Positions 13,046 through 24,042 of a stretch of 64,000 bases of DNA are shown piece after piece. Below the pieces are notes generated by a model. That model worked only from the letters and a program-made list of their open reading frames with translations. It had not been told where the DNA came from and did no database searches. Position 1 is the stretch's first letter. Each line of letters starts with the position of its first letter. A program made the translations under genes and the position numbers. Source of the stretch: Argyresthia goedartella (lineage: Eukaryota > Arthropoda > Insecta > Lepidoptera > Argyresthiidae); the NCBI GenBank assembly GCA_949825045.1, contig OX463814.1, forward strand, positions 38,024,383-38,088,382. The letters run 5' to 3'.

Positions 13046-13152
13046 GTTCTAGTTAAATACAACCTACATATTTTTAAAAGAGATCTTAAAACATTACCTT
13101 TTTCTCACACAGTGGTGCAATGTAGAGGAGAGGCAAAAACAAACGTTTTCTA
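13046..13152 (+). mobile_element. LINE-A fragment, 3' UTR segment
   Basis: Sequence including TTTTTAAAAGAGATCT and CAGTGGTGCAATGTAGAGGAG matches the LINE-A 3' UTR at 33990-34110 and continues the copy interrupted at 11668. Confidence 0.8.
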
Positions 13153-14575
13153 ATAAATAAACCAATCAATGACCGTATCTAGGCCTTTTGCGCAGTATGT
13201 TGTCTTCATATTAAGGGATTAAATATGGCCAGAAATGCATCTTTAGCTTCAATTCTAGGCTAAACTAGACAATATAAAAATGTAGGATAAATATATGTTA
13301 TAAAAGGTCTATTAGAGATAAGAATGGACTTTTAAAATTACCGGATATATGTTATATTTAATACTTATAAATATTTTTCGTAATACATTATTATTCAAGT
13401 AAATGAACAAGCGCTCGGAGACGAAAACAGTTTCCTATATGAAACTTACACGCAAAAATAGTTAAAAAAAAGGGAAATTTTTGGTTGTTTTATTTTATTT
13501 TTAATGTTATTATTACAGGAGTTCAGTAATGTTTTCTATAATTTTCTCGGTCTCGGAGCTCGGGCTGCCCCGCGGGGCTCTGCGCGGGAGCATGCGTCAG
13601 TCTGCTTCGACGCGATGCGACGGGTATTTGTTTTCTTTGTCTAATTCTCAATGCCATTGGCCTATGTTCAGCCCTTAAAGCTACATTTTTATCTGCTTAA
13701 AGTTTCATAAGTTTCCTAATTCGCGTTTTAATGAATATTTATTGACACTTGATATGGAGTGAATAAATTAAGATAAATAAACATGTCATCCATCGAGTTG
13801 TATCAAGGAAAGGAATCAAACAATACAATCGATCTGCGATTGCTGACATTGTGCATTTTATTGGTTTATAATGAACTCCGATGATGTTGTTTTTGTCAAA
13901 AATAAAAAGGGAACTCATCAAATTTACTAAAAGACGACAATGCCCACACTAAAACTATATCAATAACTATGGATTTTCACTTTTATTTATTGCGGTGTTA
14001 AAATGCGGAGTATTTAGAGCATATTCTGCACTCAGTAGATTCATAATTCTGCTGAATGTAGGTTGGTCCAAAGATATAATGAAGGCACTAGGATCACATT
14101 TAGGAGTTAGTTAAAGTTTTGTTCATATGTGAAATACTGTGCATACAACATAAAAATGAGAATAAATTTCTAAAAAGTTTGTGTAGAATAGCTCTTAATT
14201 TACAAAACAAATATGAACTATCTTTACTCTCTATTATCTATGTGTCTATATAGTCATTTGACAAAAGATCAACATGTCTATGAATATTTTTGTCCTCCTC
14301 TCTCCTAACCTAAATAGGGTTAGGTCTTACTAGCTAGATCCCTACTTTGACTTATGGCAAGTGCTAACGCGTTGTAGTTAATCTACGCTTTAGAAAGTTT
14401 TTTTTACATTTTTTTCATTTCATGTCTTTCTATCTATATACCAATCTAATAAAACGTTATAATTTGAGTTGTTTTTCGCGCGCCACTAAAGGGTTAAAAG
14501 TATTATTTGAGATACGGCATCAGTCTATTCATTAACAAACTTTTCAAGCAAACACTTACAAACCTATTATGGTAT
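13153..14575. other. Non-coding, no gene seen
   Basis: AT-rich apart from a GC-rich patch at 13550-13625 of unknown origin. No coding region or element boundary could be supported. Confidence 0.45.
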
Positions 14576-14750
14576 GTTTATAATAATAATAATAATAATA
14601 ATCGTTTATTCATGAAACAAAATACAACAGAACAGTTACAATATTTAAGATGTGTTTAGCTATAGTTGGAGTAATCATACGGAAAACATCTGAACCTGAG
14701 CTAGGTATAACCTGTATTTCAGGCTCAGCACTCTTCCCTAAAATAAGATA
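14576..14750 (-). repeat. Antisense retroposon 3' end with (TAA)n tail
   Basis: An AATAAT run at 14578-14602 is followed by CGTTTATTCATGAAAC, the inverse of a typical retroposon 3' end (tail after ...GAATAAACG). It is probably the 3' end of a LINE or SINE in minus orientation; the family is not identified. Confidence 0.4.
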
Positions 14751-15088
14751 ATTGCTAATAGAGCTGACACAGAAAAAGAATCAAAACGTAAAAATAAACG
14801 ATACAAAGATCAAAATAATGATAATAATAATTAATATTCACTAACTTAAGGGGGGGAAAAGAGTGAGTATGTGAACCTCTCTTTGTAGTATGGGTATGAA
14901 TGAGTGAGTGTGAGAGGGTGAGTGAGAAAATAATAATACTAACGATATGTACGTAATGTATGCTAAAGTTCATGTAATATTTATAAATGATTTATATGTA
15001 ATTGTAATTTTATATGTAATAATTTTGATATTAAATATAAAAATATGAGACTGTTTATGATAGAGCTACATATTTGTCAAAAGTAACT

Positions 15089-15646
15089 TGTTTAATATCT
15101 ATGCTTCGGAACGCACCGGTTTTTTGTTGCGCGGATCGACCGCGAGTAATCGGGACATCACTAGCGGAAACGGAACCGCAGCTGTCACTCGTACCAACGA
15201 GATGAAAAATTAGAGGTTATTTTTTTCTTGTCGTGAGAAAAAACATGTCTGCTCATGGCGTCGGGCCATTGACTGTATTTCGGTAACAATTGTCTAACAC
15301 AGGTGTCGGGCCTGGTCGGAGTGTTGATCATAATTATCGTCGGGAAATAAGTAGATTCGCGTCAGCGGTTGAGTGATTCGTGTTGTGCGGTCCCCGACTC
15401 GTCGTATCGGACGGCGACTCCTCGTGTCGGCAAGCAGCACGCCGGCGACAGCGTCGGCGGCAAATAGTGAGATTCAGTCCCTATCCTATCCCAATTGTGC
15501 TCCTATCCCGTATTCCTGCCTCGAATCGAGCCTTCGATTTCCGGTCTGCGACGGCAAGGTAAGAAATCAAGATTTTCTCTCCCGTGCTGGCAAAAACCCA
15601 GCCCCTCAAGATTCCACGCCGTTCGGTGGAGGCGTGGAATTAAACA
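15089..15646 (+). repeat. 5' LTR of BEL/Pao element
   Basis: 558 bp, TG...CA termini. Immediately downstream, TGGTAGCAGGCGC (from about 15650) begins with TGG and is positioned as a tRNA primer-binding site; I did not identify the tRNA. Confidence 0.95.
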
Positions 15647-16455
15647 TTTTGGTAGCAGGCGCGGTTTCCTAGTAGGAAATCACCGATTCACGGACGGTTG
15701 TAGGGTTGTTTTTTTGCCACATTGTAGTTGGGAGAAAAGAATATCTCAAATTGGCCGGCAAGTCGGCAATGAGTCTGTGGTCGGTATACCACAATTAAAG
15801 TTCATTTTCGGTTAGTGAAAGTATAATTGTCAATTTAGTTAACAATTATTATAAATTTGTAGTCGGAAACTACTGTTTGTGCGCATAAAGGACTGAACAG
15901 TCATTCTGCGAAGTAACTAGATTGTATTACTTGCGGTAGAACGTCGGGTTCTATAGTACTGCAGTGTTATTTCGGTTTACAGAGCAGGGTCGGGCTATTT
16001 AAGGGGTATTAAGCTGATTTTAGCTGACCTCAGTAGAAGTGTGGGTCATATCGGAGGGGCCACTTCTAGAAGGTCACAGCTACCTTCATTATATTAAAAA
16101 TAGCTTGGATTTCGGAATCCAGTGTGGTTTAGGGTGCTATATTGTTTAGGTTTATAATTTCGGAGCCCACCACTTATTATTTTGTATTGTTTTCATAATC
16201 AAGTTTTGTGGGTTATTTTTGTATTGTGTTTTATGGTGGCATTCTCTAATTGATTTAGAGTGTATATTTATAAGGTGTATGTCCACAGGGCGACCATATT
16301 AAATATTGTTTAGGATTTAATTGTTTTAGTGGTTGCCTTGGTTTTTACAACTAAGTTTTAATTTCTGTGCCCAGCGCTGACGGGCAAGTGCTGGTCTCTG
16401 GCTGTGCTTAGTTCGGTAGTGAAGCATAGGACCAGAAACAATTGAATCGGTAACC
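15647..16455 (+). promoter_or_regulatory. BEL/Pao 5' leader, with presumed primer-binding site
   Basis: About 0.8 kb of untranslated leader between the 5' LTR and the gag ATG at 16456. It contains the presumed primer-binding site next to the LTR and no long open frame. Confidence 0.6.
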
Positions 16456-17838
16456 ATGGCACCTTCGCCCTTGACGGTACTGCGGTATGGTGTCCGTGAG
16501 GAGATGAGATGGCTCGCCCATACTCACAAGTATGTGGAGCGACCTGACATGGACGATGTCCTGCTCAAGCGTATGGAGGACGCAAAGACACGCGTCGGGA
16601 AGCTGTGTCGGCTGGCTGCGGAGGCTGAAGCCCTCGGGCTTACGGATGAGGCTTCGGTGGCTGCAGTGAAGCAGCTCTGCGCGGATGCTGACCAAGCGAT
16701 GGAGTGCTTTGGCGACATCGAGCGTCGCGCGGAAAAAATTAAGCGGTCGCGACGGAATGACCGCGGGGAGGGTAGCGGAGACCCGCCCCCTAAGGGTGTT
16801 GTTGGACGGCTGCCACACTTGGAGATTCCGGCCTTCGGTGGGGCAATTGATGAGTGGCCGGCATTCATCAATTTGTTCGATAGTTTGGTCCACGGTCGGG
16901 ACGACCTGGACAACGCCTACAAGTTGGCCCAACTATTGATAGCACTGCGGGGTGAACCGAAAGAGTTGGTCGGTCACCTAACGGTCACGGCGGGCAATTA
17001 TGATATAGCCCGGTCCATATTGTTTGACCGCTACCAACACAAACGGCGGTTTGTTGATGCGCAGCTGGGGAAGCTGTTTAGCATACCAAGAGTAACCCGG
17101 GATGTTGACATCCGGGTACAGGTGCTCAACCCTGTGCTGGGGGCCACTAAGGCCCTTCAGAACCTTGGTCTGCCGGTAGACCAATGGTCATATATCGTTT
17201 TGTATATGGTTTTGTCACGGTTGCCTGCAGCTGTTCAAAGTCGGTTTGAACAGCTGCATGGGGGCAGCAGCTCGGAACTGCCCACGCTCGTCCAATTAAC
17301 GGATTTTTTGGAGGGTGAATGCAGGCGATGCGACACATTGGATACGGAGGCCAGTGTGCAGCGCCAACCCGCGTGGATGCGGGAGGGGCCGCGCCCCCCG
17401 CCCCCACGGGGGGGTGGGCGGTCAAAACAATTTGGCGTTTTGAATGCCGCGCCGTCGGGTGACGGCTGTGTGCACTGCGACAGTGCCGGTCATGAAGTGA
17501 CCAGTTGCGCCAACTTTAAGGCGCTCGGGGTAGCTGCCCGCAAGAAGGTAGTATTCCGCCACCGATTTTGTTTCGGTTGTTTGGGGCCGCACCCGCTGAG
17601 CGAGTGCTCACGCGCGTTCCCCTGTGAGTGCTGCGGTGGCAAGCACCACATCGTGTTGTGCCTGAACCGGTCAGGCCCTTCGGACGGTCACCAGGGCCGG
17701 ACTCAGGTTGGTCGGTCACAGGGCCCAACCAGGGCCGGACCCAGTCCCCCTCCGGGCAACGGGAGTCACCAACGGGGTGACTGGGGTACCCGCGGACGGG
17801 ACCCCCCCCCGAGGGGAAGGGGGCAGCGCGGGGGGTAA
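16456..17838 (+). CDS. gag: BEL/Pao gag protein
   Basis: 460 codons starting MAPSPLTVL. The N-terminal half is alpha-helical and charged; the middle contains LPHLEIPAFGGAIDEWPAF, the hallmark of the DUF1759 gag domain of BEL/Pao elements (around residues 120-260). Three zinc knuckles follow at about residues 337, 371 and 389 (CVHCDSAGHEVTSC, CFGCLGPHPLSEC, CECCGGKHHIVLC), then a Gly/Pro-rich, low-complexity tail. The frame ends at a TAA at 17836, and protease begins in another frame near 18335. In this family gag and pol are usually continuous, so the break is probably mutation, though I cannot exclude a natural separation. Function: packaging of element RNA into cytoplasmic particles. Confidence 0.9.
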   Translation: MAPSPLTVLRYGVREEMRWLAHTHKYVERPDMDDVLLKRMEDAKTRVGKLCRLAAEAEALGLTDEASVAAVKQLCADADQAMECFGDIERRAEKIKRSRRNDRGEGSGDPPPKGVVGRLPHLEIPAFGGAIDEWPAFINLFDSLVHGRDDLDNAYKLAQLLIALRGEPKELVGHLTVTAGNYDIARSILFDRYQHKRRFVDAQLGKLFSIPRVTRDVDIRVQVLNPVLGATKALQNLGLPVDQWSYIVLYMVLSRLPAAVQSRFEQLHGGSSSELPTLVQLTDFLEGECRRCDTLDTEASVQRQPAWMREGPRPPPPRGGGRSKQFGVLNAAPSGDGCVHCDSAGHEVTSCANFKALGVAARKKVVFRHRFCFGCLGPHPLSECSRAFPCECCGGKHHIVLCLNRSGPSDGHQGRTQVGRSQGPTRAGPSPPPGNGSHQRGDWGTRGRDPPPRGRGQRGG

Positions 17839-18334
17839 CATGCGGGATAGCCGGGGTTCGGTCGCCGGTGTCCAGGGTCAGCGAGGACTTCGGGCCGCTG
17901 GCTCACCGCGTGTTACGGGCGGGTGACACAGATGGCACCTATGAGTGGCGCGAAGGCTGGGAGCCCACCACCTTCTGCGCCACCCTGCCCGTCGCTCTGG
18001 GAGGCGAACAGGGAGGCGAACAGTCGGATGTCGCCCACATTCCTAGAGAGCCCCAGGTTGGATCCGCTCTCCCCCCTCCATCCACGGTGGCCACCGGGCA
18101 CACCGTACACCGTCCGGTATGTCAGATAGCGGTAGCGGTCGGATACCGGGACAGCGAGGGGCCTATTATCCGGGTTGGGACCCCTTGATGTACATACGGT
18201 CTGATATGCCGGTTGCGTATCAGCAGCCGAGTTACTCCAAGGCCGACGGAGGTCTCAGCGGGTTCGGATCCCGCGGAGGTTCCCGCTAGGGACACGCCGC
18301 CCACTTACAGGGTGCCGCCACTCCACAGACGGTC
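17839..18334 (+). other. BEL/Pao gag-protease linker, out of frame
   Basis: GC-rich, Pro/Gly/Ser-coding sequence in several frames, none continuous with both gag and protease. It probably represents a degraded linker. Confidence 0.5.
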
Positions 18335-19270
18335 ATGCTCCCCACCGCCTCTGTGATAGCGTGGAGTTCGGACGGCAAATCTTGTGTGGCACGAGCACTA
18401 TTGGACTCGGGGGCCCAGGGGTGCTTAGTCTCGTGCAACCTTGTAAGACGGTTGGGCATTTCGGTAAGGGACTATCCACATTCCATTCGGGGAATTGGGA
18501 ACACGGAAGTCGGTTCCGTTAAGGGAGTATGTCGGATTACTCTCTCGTCACGGGTGGATTCATCGGTGAATCTGACGGTCACGGCATTAGTCATGCCTAA
18601 TGTGATGGGCTCACACCCTCACGTACGGTTGTCGCCCTCGGTGCGACAGTTGGTCGCTGGGTTGTCACTGGCAGACCCGGAGTTCGATATTCCGGGCCCA
18701 GTAGACATTTTAATGGGTGTCGATGCCTTGGGATACCTGTTAGTGCCAGGTGTCTACGTGTTGCAGGCGACTGGTCTGGTTTCGGTCAACACCAGACTGG
18801 GCCATGCGGTAATGAGTCCGGTCATGCCGGCTGCCCCACGCCTAGCGACTCGTAGTCCCTTATTCGGTTCTGTACTCTCGGAGGTGATACAGAAGTTTTG
18901 GGAGGTGGAGGAACCACCTACGGTCCGCCGGTTGGACCCGGTTGAAGAAGAGTGTGAACAGTTTTATCGGAACAATACTGGTCGCCTTCGGTCAGGTCGA
19001 TTGTGTCAAGCTCCGGAGTTAGTTGGACATCCCTTGTGGTGGGGTCCAAAATGGTTGACTCAAGCCGAATCGGATTGGCCAATGAGTCCACGCGTTACCT
19101 TGGCGAACGGCGCCTTGACAGTCGGTGTCTGTAGGACGCAACCAGAGCCGGAAGAGGAGTTCAGCCTGCTGGAACGGTACAGCTCGCTCGACAAGCTGGT
19201 CAATGTGACTGCCTGGATCTTCCGAATTGTCGCAATTCTGAGGCGCAACGGGTGCGGACACAGGTCCTGA
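18335..19270 (+). pseudogene. pol: BEL/Pao pol: protease joined to post-RNase H region by deletion
   Basis: The 311-codon frame starts with an aspartic protease (DUF1758 type): LLDSGAQ at about residue 22 supplies the catalytic Asp. From about residue 185 it enters the start of a Pao reverse transcriptase (EVIQKFWEVEE ... EEECEQFYRNNTGR). At about residue 220 (near 19000) it passes without a frame break to PELVGHPLWWGPKWL, which in complete elements lies after RNase H. The whole catalytic RT (including the YVDD box) and RNase H are therefore absent. The frame ends at TGA 19268-19270; the downstream pol sequence continues in another frame, so a frameshift lies just upstream of that stop. Confidence 0.85.
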
Positions 19271-19335
19271 CACCACGGGAACGGAACCATGCGTTTTTCG
19301 CATTGGTACGGAACGTGCAGGCGGTGCATTTTTAG

Positions 19336-20631
19336 TCCGAATTGCACATTCTAAGACGCGGACGCGTCCAACTGAAGGGAGCTGTGGCTCGGCTCAACCC
19401 GTTTATTGACCCTCAAGGATTGCTGAGGGTAGGAGGTCGGCTGCGGAATGCCAACCTGCCTTATGCGGCTCGCCACCCGTTGTTACTCCCTAGGAAAGGG
19501 AAGTTGGTCGAACTGTTGATACAGGATCGACACATTCGGAATGGGCATATCGGATGCCACGCCTTGATGGCGTTGCTCCAGCGCGAGTTCTCGATTCTAT
19601 CGGGAAGACGCTTAGTGCGTAGCGTCGTATTTCGGTGCCTGCCTTGTTATCGGGCCAAGGCGGCTACGATGCAGCCCCAGATGGGCGATTTGCCCTCGGA
19701 TAGGGTTAACGAAATCCGGCCCTTTGCGGGTGTCGGAACGGATTTCACGGGACCATTCATGGTCAAGTCTTCACAGCTACGGAACGCCAGATTAGTGAAG
19801 GCATACCTGTGCGTCTTCGTGTGCTTGGCCACGAAGGCAGTCCACTTGGAGGTGGTCAGTGACCTCACTACAGAGGCATTTATCGCATGTCTAGATCGGT
19901 TCGTCTCACGAAGGGGCGTCCCGACATTAATCCGTTCGGACAACGGCACAAATTTTGTCGGAGCCAGGCGATATCTGCAGGAGGTCACTCAATTCCTAAA
20001 CGGTAACCAGGATGCCATCGGTACGGCTTGCTCCCGACGAGGGATTGAATGGGTTTTCAGTCCGCCGGGATGTCCTCATTGGGGAGGAATTTTTGAGGCT
20101 GCGGTTAAATCGGCTAAGTCGCAACTGACGAGGAGCATCGGTGAGACCTCTCTACGCTTTGAAGAGCTTGCAACGCTGTTCTGTAAAATTGAAATGACAC
20201 TGAACTCGCGTCCGTTGTGCCCGCTCAGTTCGGATCCAAATGATTTGGAAGCGTTGACTCCGGGTCACTTCCTGATAGGTCAGCCCCTTAACGCCCTGCC
20301 AGAATACCCATTCGGTGATGTTAAGTTAAGTCGGTTAACTAGGTGGCAGATGTTGCAGCAGATGGCTCAAGATTTTTGGAAACGGTGGTCCCTTGAGTAC
20401 TTGCACATCTTGCAGCAGCGCCTTAAGTGGACTGACCGGACGAGCCCCCCTCAAGTCGGTGATTTGGTGCTGATTAAGGATGCGAACCTGCCATCATTGA
20501 GATGGAGACGAGGACGGATCGTCAATTTGTACACGGGTCGGGATGGCACGCCTCGATCAGCAGAAGTCAAGGTGGGGGACTCGGTCCTCAAGAGAGCGGT
20601 CGCAACACTTTCTCGCCTTCCTATTGATTAG
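19336..20631 (+). pseudogene. pol: BEL/Pao integrase and C-terminal domain
   Basis: An open frame of about 430 codons, separated from the upstream pol sequence by a frameshift near 19260 and an in-frame TAG at 19333-19335. It contains FIDPQGLLRVGGRLRNA (the integrase-leading motif of BEL/Pao), an HH-CC zinc-binding region with CLPC, and a DDE core: VGTDFTGPF, IRSDNGTNF and GGIFEAAVKS supply the three acidic residues at about residues 130, 197 and 249 of the open frame. A DUF5641-like C-terminal domain follows (LTPGHFLIGQPL, VGDLVLIKD, RAVATLSRLP). It ends at a TAG 32 bp before the 3' LTR. Confidence 0.9.
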
Positions 20632-20662
20632 GGACAGGTTCGGGCCTGTCCGGGCGGGTGAC

Positions 20663-21222
20663 TGTTTAATATTTATGCTTCGGAACGCACCGGTTTTTTG
20701 TTACGCGGATCGACCGCGAGTAATCGGGACATCACTAGCGGAAACGGAACCGCAGCTGTCACTCGTACCAACGAGATGAAAAATTAGACGTTATTTTTTT
20801 CTTGTCGTGAGAAAAAACATGTCTGCTCATGGCGTCGGGCCATTGACTGTATTTCGGTGTAACAATTGTCTAACACAGGTGTCGGGCCTGGTCGGAGTGT
20901 TGATCATAATAATCGTCGGGAAATAAGTAGATTCGCGTCAGCGGTTGAGTGATTCGTGTTGTGCGGTCCCCGACTCGTCGTATCGGACGGCGACTCCTCG
21001 TGTCGGCAAGCAGCACGCCGGCGACAGCGTCGGCGGCAAATAGTGAGATTCGGTTCCTATCCTATCCCAATTGTGCTCCTATCCCGTATTCCTGCCTCGA
21101 ATCGAGCCTTCGATTTCCGGTCTGCGACGGCAAGGTAAGCAATCCAGATTTTCTCTCCCGTGCTGGCAAAAACCCAGCCCCTCAAGATTCCACGCCGTTC
21201 GGTTGAGGCGTGGAATTAAACA
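20663..21222 (+). repeat. 3' LTR of BEL/Pao element
   Basis: 560 bp, 2 bp longer than the 5' LTR through an indel (GGTGTAAC against GGTAAC). A G-rich string, GGGCGGGTGAC, directly precedes it and is the candidate polypurine tract. Confidence 0.95.
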
Positions 21223-21498
21223 TAACTCTTCAGTTTTCTCATAATTGAGTGCTTGCAGGGTTTTATATATGGTTTTTTTAAGATCATGTGTGTGTAGGGC
21301 ATAAATTTCAACAATTTTATTAATTCTATTATACACATTTAGATTGGCCATAACCATAACTATGAAGATATAGTTATAACGGAGAATAAAGCTTAAATGC
21401 GGTTGAATTCAGCGGACTTTCCTACGAGTGTATACTCGTAGGAAAACTGTATAGTTATAGAAATATTGATAAAAGTAGAAGTACAATTGTTCATAAAC

Positions 21499-21553
21499 AT
21501 AAAATGATAAATTTATTATATTTTAACAAAATATAATAAATTTATCATTTTAT
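21499..21553. repeat. Perfect 26-bp palindrome with 3-base loop
   Basis: Arm 21499-21524 (ATAAAATGATAAATTTATTA...) is exactly mirrored by 21528-21553 around the loop AAC. It is AT-only apart from one G/C pair and would form a long hairpin. It lies in otherwise featureless DNA between the BEL element and the hAT insertion (21228-22193). Confidence 0.85.
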
Positions 21554-21671
21554 TTATATCTGTTATTTTGCAGGTGCCTAATAAAATACAATACACGGTA
21601 CACTGTATTACTTTTCACACTAAATTATAGAGCTAGTTTATTCCTTTTTAGTGGTTATTTTATGCAGTCGG

Positions 21672-21675
<4 letters not shown>

Positions 21676-21702
<27 letters not shown>

Positions 21703-21703
21703 T
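21676..21703. repeat. (TA)n microsatellite
   Basis: Alternating TA dinucleotides, about 14 repeats. Confidence 0.9.
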
Positions 21704-22379
21704 AACTTATGCATTGTAATTTCTATTTAAGTTTAAGGAAATAAACCGGAGTGACGGTACACTACACACCCTATCCATGGCCCTTCGTTAGATTTCTGTG
21801 CGCTGACAGTGATTTTCGTTAATTTTTTTACCTTTCCCATGAAACTTAAACTGCAAGTTTTACGTATAATTAGAATCCCCATTGGAAACCCTTAATTTTT
21901 TTACCACACACGATGGTGTGAGTAAAAAAAAATATTTTTTAGAACTCACAATATGGCGTCTAAAATCTGCCTTTTTGTTCTTTATTGTTTTTAATGTACC
22001 CAGTGTTACTCGCGCTATCAATACAAATCTATTGACACCTCATATGTTAAATCCTTCGAGCCATTCAGGCTGCAGCAGGGAACATAGACATCTACATAAA
22101 TACTCACATACATACTTACACTCGAAAAACATACTCCCTTCTCAAGGCAGTCAGGTAAAAATAAACTAGCGCCTTTTTTCGTCCCTTTTTTTGCCCTAGG
22201 CTAAAGATGCGCGATTGTGAATAACAATCGACAAACTTATCGATTGTAGCAATTTTTCATATTATTCGAATAACCTTACATCAATCGAATTAGAACAATC
22301 GATAATCGAGCGTCGTTTCATTCCTTCAGATTCGAATTTCATTTTTACTCGATTATTCTTATCGTCATGTAAAAGTAAA

Positions 22380-23640
22380 CTCTATGTACAGATAAAAACT
22401 GTCCAATTTTGTATGGCAAGTTAAATCAGTAAACCATCAAACTTTACAAATATTACAAGTTACTAGTTTATATTCGAATTTCCCTAGTCTTTATTGCGCC
22501 ACAATAAGAAACTATTTTGATTGAAAGCTATTATGTATCTTGTACTTGTAAGAGTGCATAGAAAGATATTTAAATGACATTAGTGTAAGCGAGAAAAAAA
22601 CATTAACAAACAACATGGCGTTAAGTTCTTCCGTACCCGCCATTTTGTAAGTACCGACGACGTAGCTAAGATGCGACGTGCTACGTGCATAAGCGGGTAA
22701 AATTAAATTTCAATATCAAATAAATACGAATTTGTTTATTGAAAGTGAAATGTTCCTAAGCTTTAAATACAAAGTGACAAAAAGGATTTTTCTTTCAGTC
22801 TCAAATTCTGAATTAACCAAAGTTAAATATTTTTTGACAGTAAAAAATAATACAAGTAAATAAATCTTCTATTATGTTCCTAATAATGTGTTTTTTGCTG
22901 GAACTAAAATATAATTATACAAACAATGTTTGCAGAAATTTGTTTTTAACACGCTTAAATTATGAGAAATAAGATTAACAATTTGTATCAATATTTTATA
23001 TAAGTAATAAAAAAATGTCTCTTATGTTACAATAAAACAAGATAAGAAAACATATACAAAGCAACAAAATTTCAATGAGCGGTAGGTTTAAGGAAAGAAA
23101 ATAAACACAAAAAATATAAATCAACAACATTTCAGTTTGCGTTCAGTTTAAGGTTTTTTTTAATATGTTTTTAAAAGGTAATAATCTGGCAAGGTTTATT
23201 ATAAATTAGAGCGATGTAATATTTAATAAAGGCAGACACATACTGCATAAAATAAAAAAATATTAATTAAAGTAAACATGCAACTAAAATAAAAACAATA
23301 TGCAATTCAACAAAAAGCTTTTAACTATCCTTAGCTTTATTTAAGCATTTTAGCATAAATCTTGGATATCATACCATAATGTATGTTTATCACATAATTC
23401 TGAGATATAATAATTAGGAATATCACTTAGCTAAAAGATTTTTTATTTATACTATAAATAAATACGGAGGCCATTATTGTCCCCACCAGATGTTTTCAAT
23501 TTAGGGCTATATTAGGGCTCTGACCAGCTTTACGACTACTATCACCGAGTAGCGATAGTGGCCGATACCTACAGCTTAACATGTAATCCGAAACACGTAA
23601 GCGCCCGAAACAAATGCCTCATAGAAACAGACACCCATCC
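22380..23640. other. hAT interior, non-coding
   Basis: AT-rich DNA. A segment around 22410-22440 (AATTTTGTATGGCAAG) recurs, diverged, at about 27590 and 30435, indicating repeated subterminal blocks within the composite. Confidence 0.4.
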
Positions 23641-23643
23641 AGG

Positions 23644-23814
23644 GTTGCAATTCGCGTACCGAATCGCATGGCAATAGCAATAGCGAGGGCCCGAAATGTA
23701 TTTTTTTTTTGTAGCCGGTTAGGCGCCTCTCTGCGCTGTTGACAAGTCAAACCTGCATTTTGCGCCCTCGCTATTGCATTGCTATTGCCATGCGATTCTG
23801 TACGCGACTCGCAG
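23644..23814. repeat. Imperfect inverted repeat (hairpin), arms about 56-60 bp
   Basis: Arm 23644-23699 contains GAATCGCATGGCAATAGCAA and AGCGAGGGC; arm 23755-23814 is its inverse with a few changes and a 5-bp insertion. The 55-bp loop starts with a T run. It is a foldback structure inside the hAT composite. Confidence 0.8.
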
Positions 23815-23922
23815 CCCAGAAACAGTACCCGTTTCAGCCAGATGATAGGCCACGGCCACGGACGCTTCTAATAAACAATAATAAAATGTTACATAAATAT
23901 ATTAGAAATGTCATTGCTTATA

Positions 23923-24042
23923 CTAAATATTGCCATTGAGAAACATAATTTGGTCCAATTTTTGTGAGCTTAGATGATTACGGCGATCGGTCAATACATA
24001 ACCTGCTTTTGAAAAAAGTCTTTCGGATGGAACGGATGCAAA
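23923..24042 (-). pseudogene. hAT transposase C-terminal dimerisation domain
   Basis: The minus strand reads ASVPSERLFSKAGYVLTDRR followed by NHLSSQKLDQIMFLNGNI and a stop at 23923-23925. SERLFSxAG...TxRRxxLs...LnxN is the classic Dimer_Tnp_hAT signature at the end of hAT transposases. The frame extends upstream only as a hydrophobic stretch with no further motif, possibly because an intron starts here. It is the only recognisable coding remnant of the element. Confidence 0.85.

Larger units (their letters stand above)
15089..21222 (+). mobile_element. BEL/Pao LTR retrotransposon, internally deleted
   Basis: Two direct LTRs of about 560 bp (15089-15646 and 20663-21222) begin TGTTTAATAT and end GGAATTAAACA. 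The element is flanked by an exact 5-bp duplication, TAACT (15084-15088 and 21223-21227). By eye the LTRs differ at about ten bases and by one 2-bp indel, so the insertion is not brand new. Internal order is gag with three CCHC knuckles, an aspartic protease, the start of a Pao-type reverse transcriptase, then directly the post-RNase H region, integrase and its C-terminal domain. Reverse transcriptase and RNase H are missing. The copy cannot be autonomous. Confidence 0.95.

Noticed and set aside
15373..15815. Open frames within the BEL LTRs (99, 60 and 106 codons), repeated at 20949.
   Set aside because: They lie within LTR sequence, overlap in different frames and have no conserved domain; GC-rich composition explains them.
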